Source: Gemmatimonadota bacterium
Lineage (GTDB): Bacteria > JAAXHH01
Assembly (NCBI GenBank): GCA_026702745.1
Contig: JAPPBT010000068.1
Span: 47,549-111,548 of the forward strand
DNA: 64,000 nucleotides
Direction of reading: 5' to 3'
In this document: in pieces, positions 1-9,111 of the stretch
Layout: every line of letters starts with the position of its first letter
Position numbering within the stretch: the first letter of the stretch is position 1
The notes under the pieces: generated by a model
What the model saw: only the letters and a program-made list of their open reading frames with translations
Database searches by the model: none
What the model was told of the DNA's origin: nothing
Program-made: the position numbers and the translations under genes

Positions 1-2503
1 GGGAATTCAAGGGAACGTCGCCGAGGTTCTCCACGTTCTCGAACAGATTCCGGTGTATATACGAATAACTGCCCGTAATGTGCCATGACCGGTTGGGGAA
101 CCAGGATAACCCCAGGTCGGCGCCGTAGACCGTGACGTCGCCGAAATTCCGGTAGGTCAGGGCGACCGCCGTCGGGTCGGACGCCTGCTCCGGCGTAACG
201 GTACCGAAGGGAATCAACGCGGCGCCGTCCGCGATCTGGTCGATGTACCGGTCGATCTCGTCCGTGTAGTCGCCATTCCCGTTGCCGCCGAAAGCGGCCG
301 TGTCGAGAAACCGGATCAGGCCGGCCAGTTGTACGTTCGCGGGGTCCGCCAGGTAGTCGGCGATGCCCTGGTTCAAGGCACTTCGGAGGGAACCTTCGTC
401 GAGAAACACCGAGGGCGTGAAGATCCAGAGCGGCAAGGTGTAGTCGTTCATCTGCGTGCGATAGAAATCGGCCGCGAGCACCAGCTTGTTCCGGACAATG
501 CCCTTGTACCCGAACTCGAGGGTCTGCGAGATGGTCGGCCGGATCTTGTCGATGTCCTGGACCTCCGAGACGTCGTATGGATCGAATCCCTGCGTTTCGG
601 GGTTGAGCAGTTGCAGGCTGTTCGTCAGGCCGTGGAGCCGCTCGGGTATCACGCCGGTGAACTGGGCAGCCAGCTCGGGGGTGACCAGGCCGCCACTGTC
701 GTTACCCAGCTGCTGGATCAACTCCTCGACCACGAGTTCCCTTGCCGCGCTCCACAGCAGGTTGTTGGCTTCCGGATCGTCGAGCCGCAGGTAGGTATCC
801 CTTGAAAGCCCGGCCGTGATGGCGAAGGGCGACCGGTACATGGGCAGGCCGCTCTCGTCGCGGCGGAAGGTAAAGGGATTGCGCGCGCCGTACGACCGGA
901 TGTCGATGGAGTTGTCCGGACCCAGGCCCAGTCCTCCGAAATAATCGCCGAATTCGAACGCGTCGACAACCGCCCTGATGTCCAGCGACATCGTGGTCAC
1001 TGTCGGCGTGTTGAACGCCCGGTTGTAGGTGACCCTGAACGTGTTCTCCGGATTGGGCTTCATCACTACGGCCGCGCGCGGCGAGAATACCGGGTTGTCC
1101 AGTCTGCTGTGCCGGTCGAGGCGGCCGGCGAGCATCAGGCTCACCTGGTCGGTGAACCGGGTCTCGCTCTGGAGGTAGGCCCCGAATTCGTCGGTGTCGT
1201 CATCGTCCTCGTAGGCTCCGTGGATGGTCCCTTCGGTCTGTGGTCGGGTAAGCAGCAGGTCCACGCCGTAGATGAACTGCTGTCGAAGGCCGATATCCGA
1301 GGTGTTCTGCAGTTGCATCACGGTCAACGACGACTTGTCCACCACGCCGTCGCCGGTGCGCAGCAATTCGGTAGCCCCCGCGTCGCTCTTGTTGTAGAAG
1401 AACTGGCCGAACCAGCCCCTGTACTGCATGCGGCCCTGGTAATAGCTGTACACCCAGTCCTTGCCCTGGGCCGATCCCTGGCCCGTCATCTGGATGCTGG
1501 AGCTTTTGGAATACCCCGCCGAACCGATGAACGTCAGTTCCTCCGATGGACGGATGTCGACCCTGATCTCTCCGTACTGGCCCCCGACGTCGAGATTGCG
1601 CGGCACGACCTCGGCAGGATCGTGGTGTTCCCAGTCCCGTGCCTTCAGGTACTTCCCCGAGATCTTGAGACCGATCATGTCGTTTACGCTGCTGGCATGG
1701 CGGAAGGACGCCTTCCGCAGGTTTCGTTCGCCCCCGGAGAGGGACACGTAGTTGCCTTCCGAACCGATGGGGGACCGGGATATGATGTGCATCACACCGT
1801 TGGAGCTGTTGGGACCGTAGAGCGCCGAACCGGGACCGCGGACGATTTCTATCCGTTCGATGTCCTCGCTGGTGATGGGAATGATGTGGAAGGAATTGAT
1901 CCGCAGCGACGGGATCCGTGCGAGCCTGTTGTCCACCATGGTGAGCAGGAGGCCCGACAGCGTTTTGTTGAAGCCGCGGATCACCGTGCTGGCCTGTACG
2001 ATGCCCGTCTTCGCATGATCCACGCCGCTCAGGTTCTTGATGTGCTCGTCGAAGGACAGCGCTTGCGAATCCCGGATATCCTTCATCTCGACCACTTCGA
2101 CGGATGCCGGGGCGTCCAGCGCTTTTTCCTGCTTGCGGGAAGCCGAGACCACGACCTCCTGGCCCACGAGCGCCGTAGCGGCCAGGACGAAATCCCGTTC
2201 CGTGCGCGCGCCGCCTTGCACCATGACCCCAGTCGCGGTTTCCGATACGTAACCCAGGAACGTAACGGTGACCTCGTACTCCCCGGCGGGAAGTCCGTCT
2301 ATGCGGTACATGCCCCGGCTGTCGCTCGTCGATCCCCGCAGCCCTTCGATCGTTGGGCTCTTGACCACGACGTTGGCGCCGAAAAGCGACACCCCGTTCT
2401 CCGAAGCGATCCTGCCGGTCAGGCTGCCCGTTTCCTGCGCCGCCACCGGGATCTCCGTCATCGCCGTCATGATCACGGCCAGAATAACGCCTGCCAGTCG
2501 CAT
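1..2503 (-). CDS. TonB-dependent receptor, first of a tandem pair (3' end cut by window edge)
   Basis: Outer-membrane active transporter; the substrate cannot be read from sequence. 834 codons are visible and the frame stays open to the window edge. The ATG at 2503 has a purine-rich ribosome site (AGGAAGGAACC) just upstream and begins a signal peptide (MRLAGVILAVIMTAM...PVAAQ). A carboxypeptidase-regulatory-like domain follows (about 25-105, starting ETGSLTGRIASENG), then a plug domain (about 115-225, with RGFNKTLSG and RGPGSALYGPNSSNGVMH) and barrel strands. It is a clear paralogue of the next receptor upstream, sharing motifs such as MYRSPFA, NLLW and FGTVTPE. It has its own probable promoter. 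Family certain; substrate unknown. Confidence 0.93.
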   Translation of the reverse strand, partial: MRLAGVILAVIMTAMTEIPVAAQETGSLTGRIASENGVSLFGANVVVKSPTIEGLRGSTSDSRGMYRIDGLPAGEYEVTVTFLGYVSETATGVMVQGGARTERDFVLAATALVGQEVVVSASRKQEKALDAPASVEVVEMKDIRDSQALSFDEHIKNLSGVDHAKTGIVQASTVIRGFNKTLSGLLLTMVDNRLARIPSLRINSFHIIPITSEDIERIEIVRGPGSALYGPNSSNGVMHIISRSPIGSEGNYVSLSGGERNLRKASFRHASSVNDMIGLKISGKYLKARDWEHHDPAEVVPRNLDVGGQYGEIRVDIRPSEELTFIGSAGYSKSSSIQMTGQGSAQGKDWVYSYYQGRMQYRGWFGQFFYNKSDAGATELLRTGDGVVDKSSLTVMQLQNTSDIGLRQQFIYGVDLLLTRPQTEGTIHGAYEDDDDTDEFGAYLQSETRFTDQVSLMLAGRLDRHSRLDNPVFSPRAAVVMKPNPENTFRVTYNRAFNTPTVTTMSLDIRAVVDAFEFGDYFGGLGLGPDNSIDIRSYGARNPFTFRRDESGLPMYRSPFAITAGLSRDTYLRLDDPEANNLLWSAARELVVEELIQQLGNDSGGLVTPELAAQFTGVIPERLHGLTNSLQLLNPETQGFDPYDVSEVQDIDKIRPTISQTLEFGYKGIVRNKLVLAADFYRTQMNDYTLPLWIFTPSVFLDEGSLRSALNQGIADYLADPANVQLAGLIRFLDTAAFGGNGNGDYTDEIDRYIDQIADGAALIPFGTVTPEQASDPTAVALTYRNFGDVTVYGADLGLSWFPNRSWHITGSYSYIHRNLFENVENLGDVPLNS

Positions 2504-2622
2504 CGGAACGGTTCCTTCCTGCCGGTAAGGGCCGGGGGTATTATAGACCCCGCGCCGATGCGGTTTCAACTACCGTTACGCGTCGGCGCGGTCGGTCTTT
2601 ACTTGTGTGCGTAATTACTTAT

Positions 2623-2650
2623 AGAATAAGAAAATACGCGGATTTGTCAA
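2623..2650 (-). promoter_or_regulatory. Probable sigma-70 promoter for the first TonB receptor
   Basis: On the minus strand TTGACA (2650-2645), a 16-bp spacer and TATTCT (2628-2623) lie in an AT-rich gap between the two receptor genes. A transcript would start near 2616, giving a leader of about 113 nt before the ATG at 2503. The -35 is perfect and the -10 matches 4 of 6, so the second receptor copy can probably be transcribed independently of the first. Confidence 0.55.
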
Positions 2651-2672
2651 GCGATTTATCGGTCGATTGCGG

Positions 2673-5507
2673 TCAGAAACGCACCGCGAGACCTGCCATG
2701 ACCAGGCGCCCGATCATCGGCGCTCCGACGAAGGCCTGGTACTGCTTGTCGAGCAGATTGCTGGCCTCCACGCTGAACGTAACCTTCGAGAAATCATAGG
2801 AAGCGCTCACGTCCACGACGGTATGGGATTCCACGTCGCCGACGTAGACGCCGTCGGCCATTTCAAAAGCGCCGCGGTAACGCATGCGGGCGCCGAGGTT
2901 GAGCGGCAGGCCGGACGGCTTCAGGCCGAGCGCAAGGGACAGCTTGTGCTTTGGCGCGTTCAATGGAATGTCGTCGATGCCGTCCACTTTCTCGAACAGG
3001 TTCTCGTTGATGAAGGAATAGCTGCCCGACAGGTTCCAGATATCGTTGGGATAATAGGAGAACCCGAGATCCGTACCGTAGTACGAAACTTCACCGAAGT
3101 TGCGGTAGGTCAGCATCACGGCATTGGGGTCGGTGGCTTCCTCCGGGGTCACCGTGCCGTAGGGGATCGCGGCCGCCGTACTCACGAAGATCCGGGTCAG
3201 CTCGTCTACCGGCGACCCGCTTCCGTCGCCGCCCACGCCGGTGGCCGGATCATCGAGCACCGCGAGCGCCCCGGCCAGCTGCGCGTTCTCAGGCAGGGCC
3301 AGTTGCTGCGCGATACCGGCGCCCAGGGCCGAGGCCAGCGGACCGGGATCCAGGAACACGTTGGGGGTCACGATGTGTATGGAACTGATGAAGTCGTGGA
3401 TCTTGTTCCGGTAGAAATCCGCGGTCAGCACCAGCTTGTTGCCGACGACGCCCTTGTAACCTACTTCAAACGTCTCGGTAATGGACGGTCTCATCGGGTC
3501 TACGTCCCTGACCGATGCCGGGTCTACGGGATTGAATGTACCCGTCCCCGTGTCCAGTACGCCCAGTGCATTCGTGAGCCCCGGCAGGGCGGACGGGATG
3601 ACGCCCGGGAACGCGGCGGCCAGCCCTGCCGCCTGCTGGGCCGCGAGCTGCGCGGCGTTCGGTGCCGGAAGACCGAGCGAAATCAGGTACTGCGTGATGA
3701 TGGGGACCGCCAGCCCCTGGAGCTGCGGCGTAAGCTGCGCCAGCACGGCCCCACGGGCCACGCCCCAGAGGAGATTGGTACTGGCCGGATCGTTCATGGG
3801 CAGATAGGTGTCCGCGGGCAGCCCCGCCACGGGGGCGAAGGGCGACCGGTACATGGGCAGGCCGTTGTCTCCGCGCCGGAACGTGAACTGCGAGTTGACG
3901 CCCTGTGTGCGCAGATCGATGGTGCGGTCCGGCCCCAGGCCCAGGGCGGCGAAGTTCGCGCCCAGGCCGAACGGATCGGAACCCGCGATCAGATCGAGGA
4001 AGTAATGCACGGAACTGGGCGTGCCGAAGGCCCGGTTGTACGTCAACCTGAGCGTACTCTCCGGCGAAGGCTTGATAACCAGAGCCGCCCGGGGCGAGAA
4101 CACCGGGTCCTCGATCTTGCTGTGCTCGTCCAGCCGGCCGGCCAGCATCAGGCTGACCTGGTCGTTCAGGGTCGTTTCGCTCTGCACGTACAGCCCGTAT
4201 TCGTCCAGGTTGTCGCGGTCTTCGAACTGACCGTGGGTCGTGTTCCCGGTGTTCGGCCGGGTCAGCAGCACGTCGGCTCCATAGGTGAACTGTTGCCTGT
4301 CACCCAGCGCGAGGTTGTGCTGAAGCTGCATCACGGTCAACCTCGAGGTGTCCACGATCGGCTGGGTGGTCCGGAGGAGCTTGGTATCGCCCGCGTCGTT
4401 CATGTTGAGAAAGATCTGCGCGAACCATCCCTTGTACTGCGAGCGGGCCTGAAAGAACCGGGTGGACCAGTCGACGGCCTGGGCCGCGCCCTGCCCGGTC
4501 ATCTGGATGGCCTTGATCCGGGAATACCCCGCCGACCCGATGATGGACAAGTCGTCGGTCGGACGCAGGTCGATCCGGACTTCCCCGAGCAGGCGTTCGT
4601 TGTCGTTGTCCCGGGGAATGACTTCCAGGGCGTCTTCGTATTCCCACTCCCGGGCCTTCGAGTATTCGCCGGAGACCTTGAATCCTATTTTGCCGTCGAC
4701 GCTGCTGGCGTGTCGGAAGGTCGCCTTGCGCAGGCTGCGTTCGCCGCCGTAAAGGGAGACGGCGTTGCCCTCCGAACCGATGGGCGAGCGGGTCACGATG
4801 TGCATCACCCCGTTCGCGCTGTTGGGACCGTAGAGGGCGGACCCCGGCCCGCGGACGACCTCGATGCGCTGGATGTCCTCGCTCGTCAAGGGAATGGCGC
4901 TGCCCATGTTGAGCCGGAGCGAGGCGATGCGCGCGATCCGGTTGTCCACCATCTGCAAAAGGGATCCGGTGAAGGTGCGGTTGAATCCCCGGATCACGGT
5001 TGAGCTCTGTGAAACGCCGACCTTGGCCTGGTCCACGCCGCCCAGGTCCTTGATATAGTCGGTTACCGACAGGGAAGGCCGGTTCATGATCTCGTCCAGC
5101 TCCACCACGGAAATGGAGGCCGGCGCGTCGAGCAGCTTCTCCTGCTTGCGCGACGCGGAAACCACCACCTGCTCGCCGATCAGCGTCGTAGCCGCAAGGC
5201 CGACGTCCAGCGTGGTGGTCTGGCCGCCGCGGATCATCACGCCGGCCGTGGTGACGGATTCGTAACCGAGGAAGGAAGCGGTCACCTCATAGACACCGGG
5301 CGGCAGGCCGTCGATGCGGAACGCCCCTTCGCCGTCGGTCGTCGTTCCCCGCAATCCTTCGATCGCATCGCCTGCGACAGTGATATTGGCGCCGAACAGC
5401 GCCATGCCGTCATCGGCGGCGATTCTGCCGGCCAGGCTGCCGGTTTCCTGGGCCGCCGCCGGCCATACACTGAACAGCAAGAGCAGAACCACGCTCGTAA
5501 TGCGCAT
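2673..5507 (-). CDS. TonB-dependent receptor, second of a tandem pair
   Basis: 944-residue outer-membrane receptor. I chose the ATG at 5507 rather than an upstream in-frame start because GGGGAGG sits 8 nt before it and a signal peptide starts there (MRITSVVLLLLFSVWPAAAQ). Order: signal peptide 1-20, carboxypeptidase-regulatory-like domain about 22-105, plug about 110-220 (RGFNRTFTG, RGPGSALYGPNSANGVMH), 22-strand-type barrel to the C-terminal aromatic residue (AVRF). Two long Ala/Pro/Leu/Gly-rich extracellular insertions, around 560-690 and 760-830, are shared with the neighbouring paralogue and may form the ligand-facing loops. It lies 67 nt after a purine permease gene on the same strand. 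Substrate unknown. Confidence 0.95.
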   Translation of the reverse strand: MRITSVVLLLLFSVWPAAAQETGSLAGRIAADDGMALFGANITVAGDAIEGLRGTTTDGEGAFRIDGLPPGVYEVTASFLGYESVTTAGVMIRGGQTTTLDVGLAATTLIGEQVVVSASRKQEKLLDAPASISVVELDEIMNRPSLSVTDYIKDLGGVDQAKVGVSQSSTVIRGFNRTFTGSLLQMVDNRIARIASLRLNMGSAIPLTSEDIQRIEVVRGPGSALYGPNSANGVMHIVTRSPIGSEGNAVSLYGGERSLRKATFRHASSVDGKIGFKVSGEYSKAREWEYEDALEVIPRDNDNERLLGEVRIDLRPTDDLSIIGSAGYSRIKAIQMTGQGAAQAVDWSTRFFQARSQYKGWFAQIFLNMNDAGDTKLLRTTQPIVDTSRLTVMQLQHNLALGDRQQFTYGADVLLTRPNTGNTTHGQFEDRDNLDEYGLYVQSETTLNDQVSLMLAGRLDEHSKIEDPVFSPRAALVIKPSPESTLRLTYNRAFGTPSSVHYFLDLIAGSDPFGLGANFAALGLGPDRTIDLRTQGVNSQFTFRRGDNGLPMYRSPFAPVAGLPADTYLPMNDPASTNLLWGVARGAVLAQLTPQLQGLAVPIITQYLISLGLPAPNAAQLAAQQAAGLAAAFPGVIPSALPGLTNALGVLDTGTGTFNPVDPASVRDVDPMRPSITETFEVGYKGVVGNKLVLTADFYRNKIHDFISSIHIVTPNVFLDPGPLASALGAGIAQQLALPENAQLAGALAVLDDPATGVGGDGSGSPVDELTRIFVSTAAAIPYGTVTPEEATDPNAVMLTYRNFGEVSYYGTDLGFSYYPNDIWNLSGSYSFINENLFEKVDGIDDIPLNAPKHKLSLALGLKPSGLPLNLGARMRYRGAFEMADGVYVGDVESHTVVDVSASYDFSKVTFSVEASNLLDKQYQAFVGAPMIGRLVMAGLAVRF

Positions 5508-5574
5508 GATGTATACCTCCCCACGGTAGCTGATGGTGATTGGAGGCCACTGGTACAGGCCCGTAAACTTCAGA

Positions 5575-6888
5575 TCACTCCATAAAAACGTAACGTGCGA
5601 TAAAGACAAGCGCCAGGACGTCGACGAGCGGATGCACGTCCGCGCCTCTGCCGCTCAGTCTCTTGATGACCGGATAGGCGACGAAACCCACGGCCAGCCC
5701 GTCGGCGATGCTGAACGTCAATGGTATCGAAATCAACGTCAGGAATACGGGGACCGCTTCTGTCGCGTCGCTCCAGTTCACCCGCGCCGCCGCGGCCATC
5801 ATCAGCACGCCCGTTACGATCAGGGCCGGCGAGGTGGCGAAAACCGGTATGGATTCGACCAGGGGCGCCACGAACAACGTGCCGAGGAACAGGAAGGCGA
5901 CGACCAGGCTGGCGAATCCCGTCCGCGCCCCGGAAGATATGCCGGTAGCGCTCTCGATGTAGGTGGTCACGGTCGATGAGCCCAGCACACTGCCGAAAAC
6001 CGTCCCGACGGAGTCCGCAAGCAGCGCGCGGTTGGCCCGGGGCAGCCGGCCCTGTCGGTCCAGGAAACCTGAACGTTCCGAGAGGCCGACCAGCGTGCCC
6101 ATGGTATCGAACAGGTCCACGAACAGGAAGGCGAAGACGAGATGGAGAAACATCGTGTCCAGGGTATACGGCAGGTGGACGATCGCCTCCCCGAAGAGGG
6201 TTGCCGGCCAGGCGGGCAGGCTGAGCACGCCCGCAGGCCAGGGCACCACACCGATGACCATGGCCAGGATGGCGACCCCGGCGACACCCAGCAGGATCGC
6301 GCCGCGAATGCCCCGGGCGAGCATGACGCCGATACCCGCCAGACCGACGAGCGTAAGCACGAACGGCCAGGAACGCACGGCCCCCAGGTCGACCAGGGTG
6401 ACCGGATCGTCCACGATGATGCCGGCGTTCCTGAGACCGATGAACGCGATGAACAGCCCGATACCGGCCGCCGTCGCGCGCTTGAGGGGTTCGGGCACCG
6501 CCGTGATGATGGCTTCCCTCACGCGCAGTACGGTCAACAACAGGAAAAGGAGACCCGACGCCAGCACCACGGCGAGCGCGATGCGCCAGTCCACCCCCAT
6601 GCCCAGCACGATGGTATAGGTGAAAAAGGCATTGAGCCCCATGCCGGGCGCGAGGGCGAAGGGGTAGTTCGCCAGCAGCGCCATCAAAAGCGTGCCGATG
6701 GCGGCGGACGCGCACGTGGCGAACAGGAGTTCTCCGAACAAGTCCTGGCCTATCGCCTCCGACAGCATGGCGGGGTTTACCGCCACGATGTAGGCCATCG
6801 CCATGAAGGTGGTCAGGCCGCCGGTGGCCTCGGTCCGCCAGTCCGTGTTGTGTTCGTCGAACCTGAAGAATGTCGCGATACGGTTCAT
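5575..6888 (-). CDS. NCS2-type purine permease (AzgA/PbuG-like)
   Basis: 437-residue polytopic inner-membrane transporter, probably importing hypoxanthine, guanine or adenine with protons. Family hallmarks are the N-terminal TDWRTEATGGLTTFMAMAYI, the first-helix NP motif (AVNPAML), the ALAPGMGLNAFF region near residue 85 and VDLFDTMGTLVG around 270. I used the ATG at 6888, which starts MNRIATFFRFDEHN; longer in-frame starts run into tsaD. Its ATG overlaps the TGA of tsaD as ATGA, so translation is probably coupled and both use the promoter near 8.1 kb. Exact purine specificity is not determinable. Confidence 0.92.
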   Translation of the reverse strand: MNRIATFFRFDEHNTDWRTEATGGLTTFMAMAYIVAVNPAMLSEAIGQDLFGELLFATCASAAIGTLLMALLANYPFALAPGMGLNAFFTYTIVLGMGVDWRIALAVVLASGLLFLLLTVLRVREAIITAVPEPLKRATAAGIGLFIAFIGLRNAGIIVDDPVTLVDLGAVRSWPFVLTLVGLAGIGVMLARGIRGAILLGVAGVAILAMVIGVVPWPAGVLSLPAWPATLFGEAIVHLPYTLDTMFLHLVFAFLFVDLFDTMGTLVGLSERSGFLDRQGRLPRANRALLADSVGTVFGSVLGSSTVTTYIESATGISSGARTGFASLVVAFLFLGTLFVAPLVESIPVFATSPALIVTGVLMMAAAARVNWSDATEAVPVFLTLISIPLTFSIADGLAVGFVAYPVIKRLSGRGADVHPLVDVLALVFIARYVFME

Positions 6889-7928
6889 GGCCGCCCTGTC
6901 CCACCGTTCGGCCCTGCGCCGTTTACATCCGCCAGGCGCGCGCGGGGCTGGACGGAAATCGAGAGTCCGTCCCGCTGCCCGTTGCGAAACCGGTAGGCCC
7001 CGGCCGCCGCGATCATGGCGCCGTTGTCCGTGCACAGAATGGGCGGGGGATAGACCACCCGGAGCCCCGATTCGGCGCCTTTTTCCGTCATCCGCTCGCG
7101 CAGCCGGCTGTTGCACGCCACGCCTCCCGTGATCAGAATGGCGTCTACGCCGGCGGCCGAGGCGGCGGCCACGGCCTTGTCGACCAGCACGTCTACGACG
7201 GCTTCCTGGAAGGACGCGGCGATGTGGGCGCGGTCGCGGTCGATCTCCGCTTCGGTCTGTCCCGAAAGATACATGCGTATGGCGTTCTTCAGGCCGCTGA
7301 AACTGAACTCGAAACCGTCCGGATCCAGATAGGTCCGGGGAAAGTCCAGGAACCCGGGGTCTCCGTCGCGCGACAACCGGTCGATGACGGGGCCGCCGGG
7401 ATACCCGATCCGCATCAGCCTGGCGACCTTGTCGAAGGCCTCGCCGGCCGCGTCATCGCGCGTGTTGCCCAGGATGCGATACCGGCCCCAGTCCTCGACG
7501 AGCACCAGTTGCGTGTGTCCGCCGGATACGACGAGCGCGATGAAGGGCGGGGCGAGTTCCCCGTCGGCCAGACGCCCCGCGAACACGTGGCCCTCGATGT
7601 GGTTTACGCCGACCAGGGGTTTCCCCATGGCCATCGCGATGGATTTGACCGTGGAAAGTCCGATCAGCAGACAGCCCGCCAGACCGGGGCCATAGGTCAC
7701 GGCGATGGCGTCCAGGCCGTCGGGTTCGCAGGAGGCCTGTTGCAAGGCCGATTCGATCGCGGGCAGCAGAAGGGCCAGGTGGGCCCGGGAGGCCAATTCC
7801 GGCACGACGCCCCCGTATTCGACGTGTATGCCCTGCGAGGAGATCACGTTGGACAGGACGGTCGTTTCATCGCGTACGACGGCGGCCGCGGTTTCATCAC
7901 AGGAGGTATCGATTCCGAGGATGTGCAT
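6885..7928 (-). CDS. tsaD: tRNA threonylcarbamoyladenosine transferase TsaD
   Basis: 347-residue cytoplasmic enzyme that transfers the threonylcarbamoyl group to A37 of ANN-decoding tRNAs. Visible family features: N-terminal GIDTSCDETAAAVV, metal-binding HIEGH near residue 112, SGGHTQLVLV, and GGVACNSRLRERM around 270. Length is normal for the family. The stop overlaps the permease start (ATGA). A good promoter lies about 160 bp upstream. TsaB and TsaE are not in the window. Confidence 0.97.
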   Translation of the reverse strand: MHILGIDTSCDETAAAVVRDETTVLSNVISSQGIHVEYGGVVPELASRAHLALLLPAIESALQQASCEPDGLDAIAVTYGPGLAGCLLIGLSTVKSIAMAMGKPLVGVNHIEGHVFAGRLADGELAPPFIALVVSGGHTQLVLVEDWGRYRILGNTRDDAAGEAFDKVARLMRIGYPGGPVIDRLSRDGDPGFLDFPRTYLDPDGFEFSFSGLKNAIRMYLSGQTEAEIDRDRAHIAASFQEAVVDVLVDKAVAAASAAGVDAILITGGVACNSRLRERMTEKGAESGLRVVYPPPILCTDNGAMIAAAGAYRFRNGQRDGLSISVQPRARLADVNGAGPNGGTGRP

Positions 7929-8087
7929 GGCCCCTCGATCGGCTCACTTCTGAGACTGCGCCGTGGTCTGCCGAAACGGATGTCGCCGTTGTCGATGCGG
8001 AAGTTAAATCCTCATACCGGACTGGTGCGCGCCCAGGCCTTGTACACGATCGCCGCGAAATATGAAACTGCCGCGAATTGTTTACAA

Positions 8088-8117
8088 ATTATGGTATCAC
8101 GGACGCGACGTTGTCAA
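8088..8117 (-). promoter_or_regulatory. Sigma-70 promoter for tsaD and the purine permease
   Basis: Minus strand: TTGACA (8117-8112), 18-bp spacer, CATAAT (8093-8088). The -35 is consensus and the -10 matches 5 of 6. The predicted start near 8081 leaves a leader of about 150 nt before tsaD. The rest of the 267-bp gap between tsaD and the proline dehydrogenase stop shows nothing else I can name. Confidence 0.65.
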
Positions 8118-8195
8118 TGATTATACGGCGGAAATGGCGCACGGGCCACAGTGAGCCGCGGGAAGGCAGACCCGAATCGTCTCGCGGGACCGGTC

Positions 8196-9044
8196 TCAGC
8201 TTCGGACCAGGTTGCGCAGGACGAACCATACGTTTTCCTTGCGTTCCCTGAGCCTCCGGTAGAAGTAGGGCATCCACTCCGTTCCGAAGGGCACGTAGAC
8301 GCGCATGCGGAATCCCCTTCCTCGCATTTCCTTCTGGAACCCCTGACGCAGACCGTAGAGCATCTGGAACTCGAATCCATCCCGCGGGACCTCCAGTTGC
8401 TCGGCGTACCGTATCACGCCCTCGATCAGGTAATCGTCGTGCGTCGCGAAAGCGGGAAAATGGCCGTCTCGCAGAAGCTGTTCAGCCATAGAAAGAAACG
8501 CGCCGCGGATGTTGGGCATCCGCTGAAGTGCCAGGTCGGAGGGTTCCCGGTAGGATCCCTTGCACAGCCGAACGCGGGCCCCGATCTTGTTGAGCACGAA
8601 GATGTCGTGAGGACTGCGCAGCAGCATGGCCTGGATCACCACGCCGGAGTTTTTGTGACTTTCGTACAGGCTATAAAAGGTATCCAGGGTCTGCTGCGTG
8701 TAGGGCGAGCCCTCCATGTCCAGCCGGACAAAGATGTCCCGTTCCTTCGCGGCTTCCAGGATCCGTCCCAGATTGTCTACGCAGTACGCCTCGTCTATAT
8801 CCAGTCCCAGGTGGGTGAGCTTGACGGAGATATTGGCCTGGAGCGCGCCGTCCCGGATCAGGTCCAGCATGACGAGATACTGGCTGACGGCCTCGTCCGC
8901 CTCTTCCCGTTCACGGGTCGCTTCGCCGAGCATGTTCAGGGTCACGTCGAGCCCGTCGTCGTTTAACGACCGGACGACTTCGACCGCGGCCTCGAGGGAT
9001 TCTCCCGCGACGAATCTTCTGGCGAGGAAGAACAACCGGCTCAT
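8196..9044 (-). CDS. Proline dehydrogenase, monofunctional
   Basis: 282-residue FAD enzyme oxidising proline to pyrroline-5-carboxylate. The family's C-terminal signature is intact (VYVPFGTEWMPYFYRRLRE), as are the barrel motifs SVKLTHLGLDID, RLDMEG and RVRLCKGSYREP. It is slightly shorter at the N-terminus than typical single-domain enzymes, but an in-frame stop 18 nt upstream of the ATG at 9044 fixes the start near here; GGAG lies about 8 nt before it. It sits 67 nt downstream of a sulfatase on the same strand. No P5C dehydrogenase is in the window. Confidence 0.92.
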   Translation of the reverse strand: MSRLFFLARRFVAGESLEAAVEVVRSLNDDGLDVTLNMLGEATREREEADEAVSQYLVMLDLIRDGALQANISVKLTHLGLDIDEAYCVDNLGRILEAAKERDIFVRLDMEGSPYTQQTLDTFYSLYESHKNSGVVIQAMLLRSPHDIFVLNKIGARVRLCKGSYREPSDLALQRMPNIRGAFLSMAEQLLRDGHFPAFATHDDYLIEGVIRYAEQLEVPRDGFEFQMLYGLRQGFQKEMRGRGFRMRVYVPFGTEWMPYFYRRLRERKENVWFVLRNLVRS

Positions 9045-9111
9045 ATCAGCTCCGTTACCTTATCAGGCGGATCGGTCGGGCCTCGCGGACCAGGCGGACC
9101 AGGCCGACCGC

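Noticed and set aside
1109..2614. 501-codon plus-strand frame opposite the first TonB receptor
   Set aside because: GC-rich antisense shadow; translation is low-complexity His/Arg/Asp-rich with no domain, while the minus strand encodes a clear receptor.
2667..5003. 778-codon plus-strand frame opposite the second TonB receptor
   Set aside because: Same reason; it mirrors the receptor codons and has no ribosome site.
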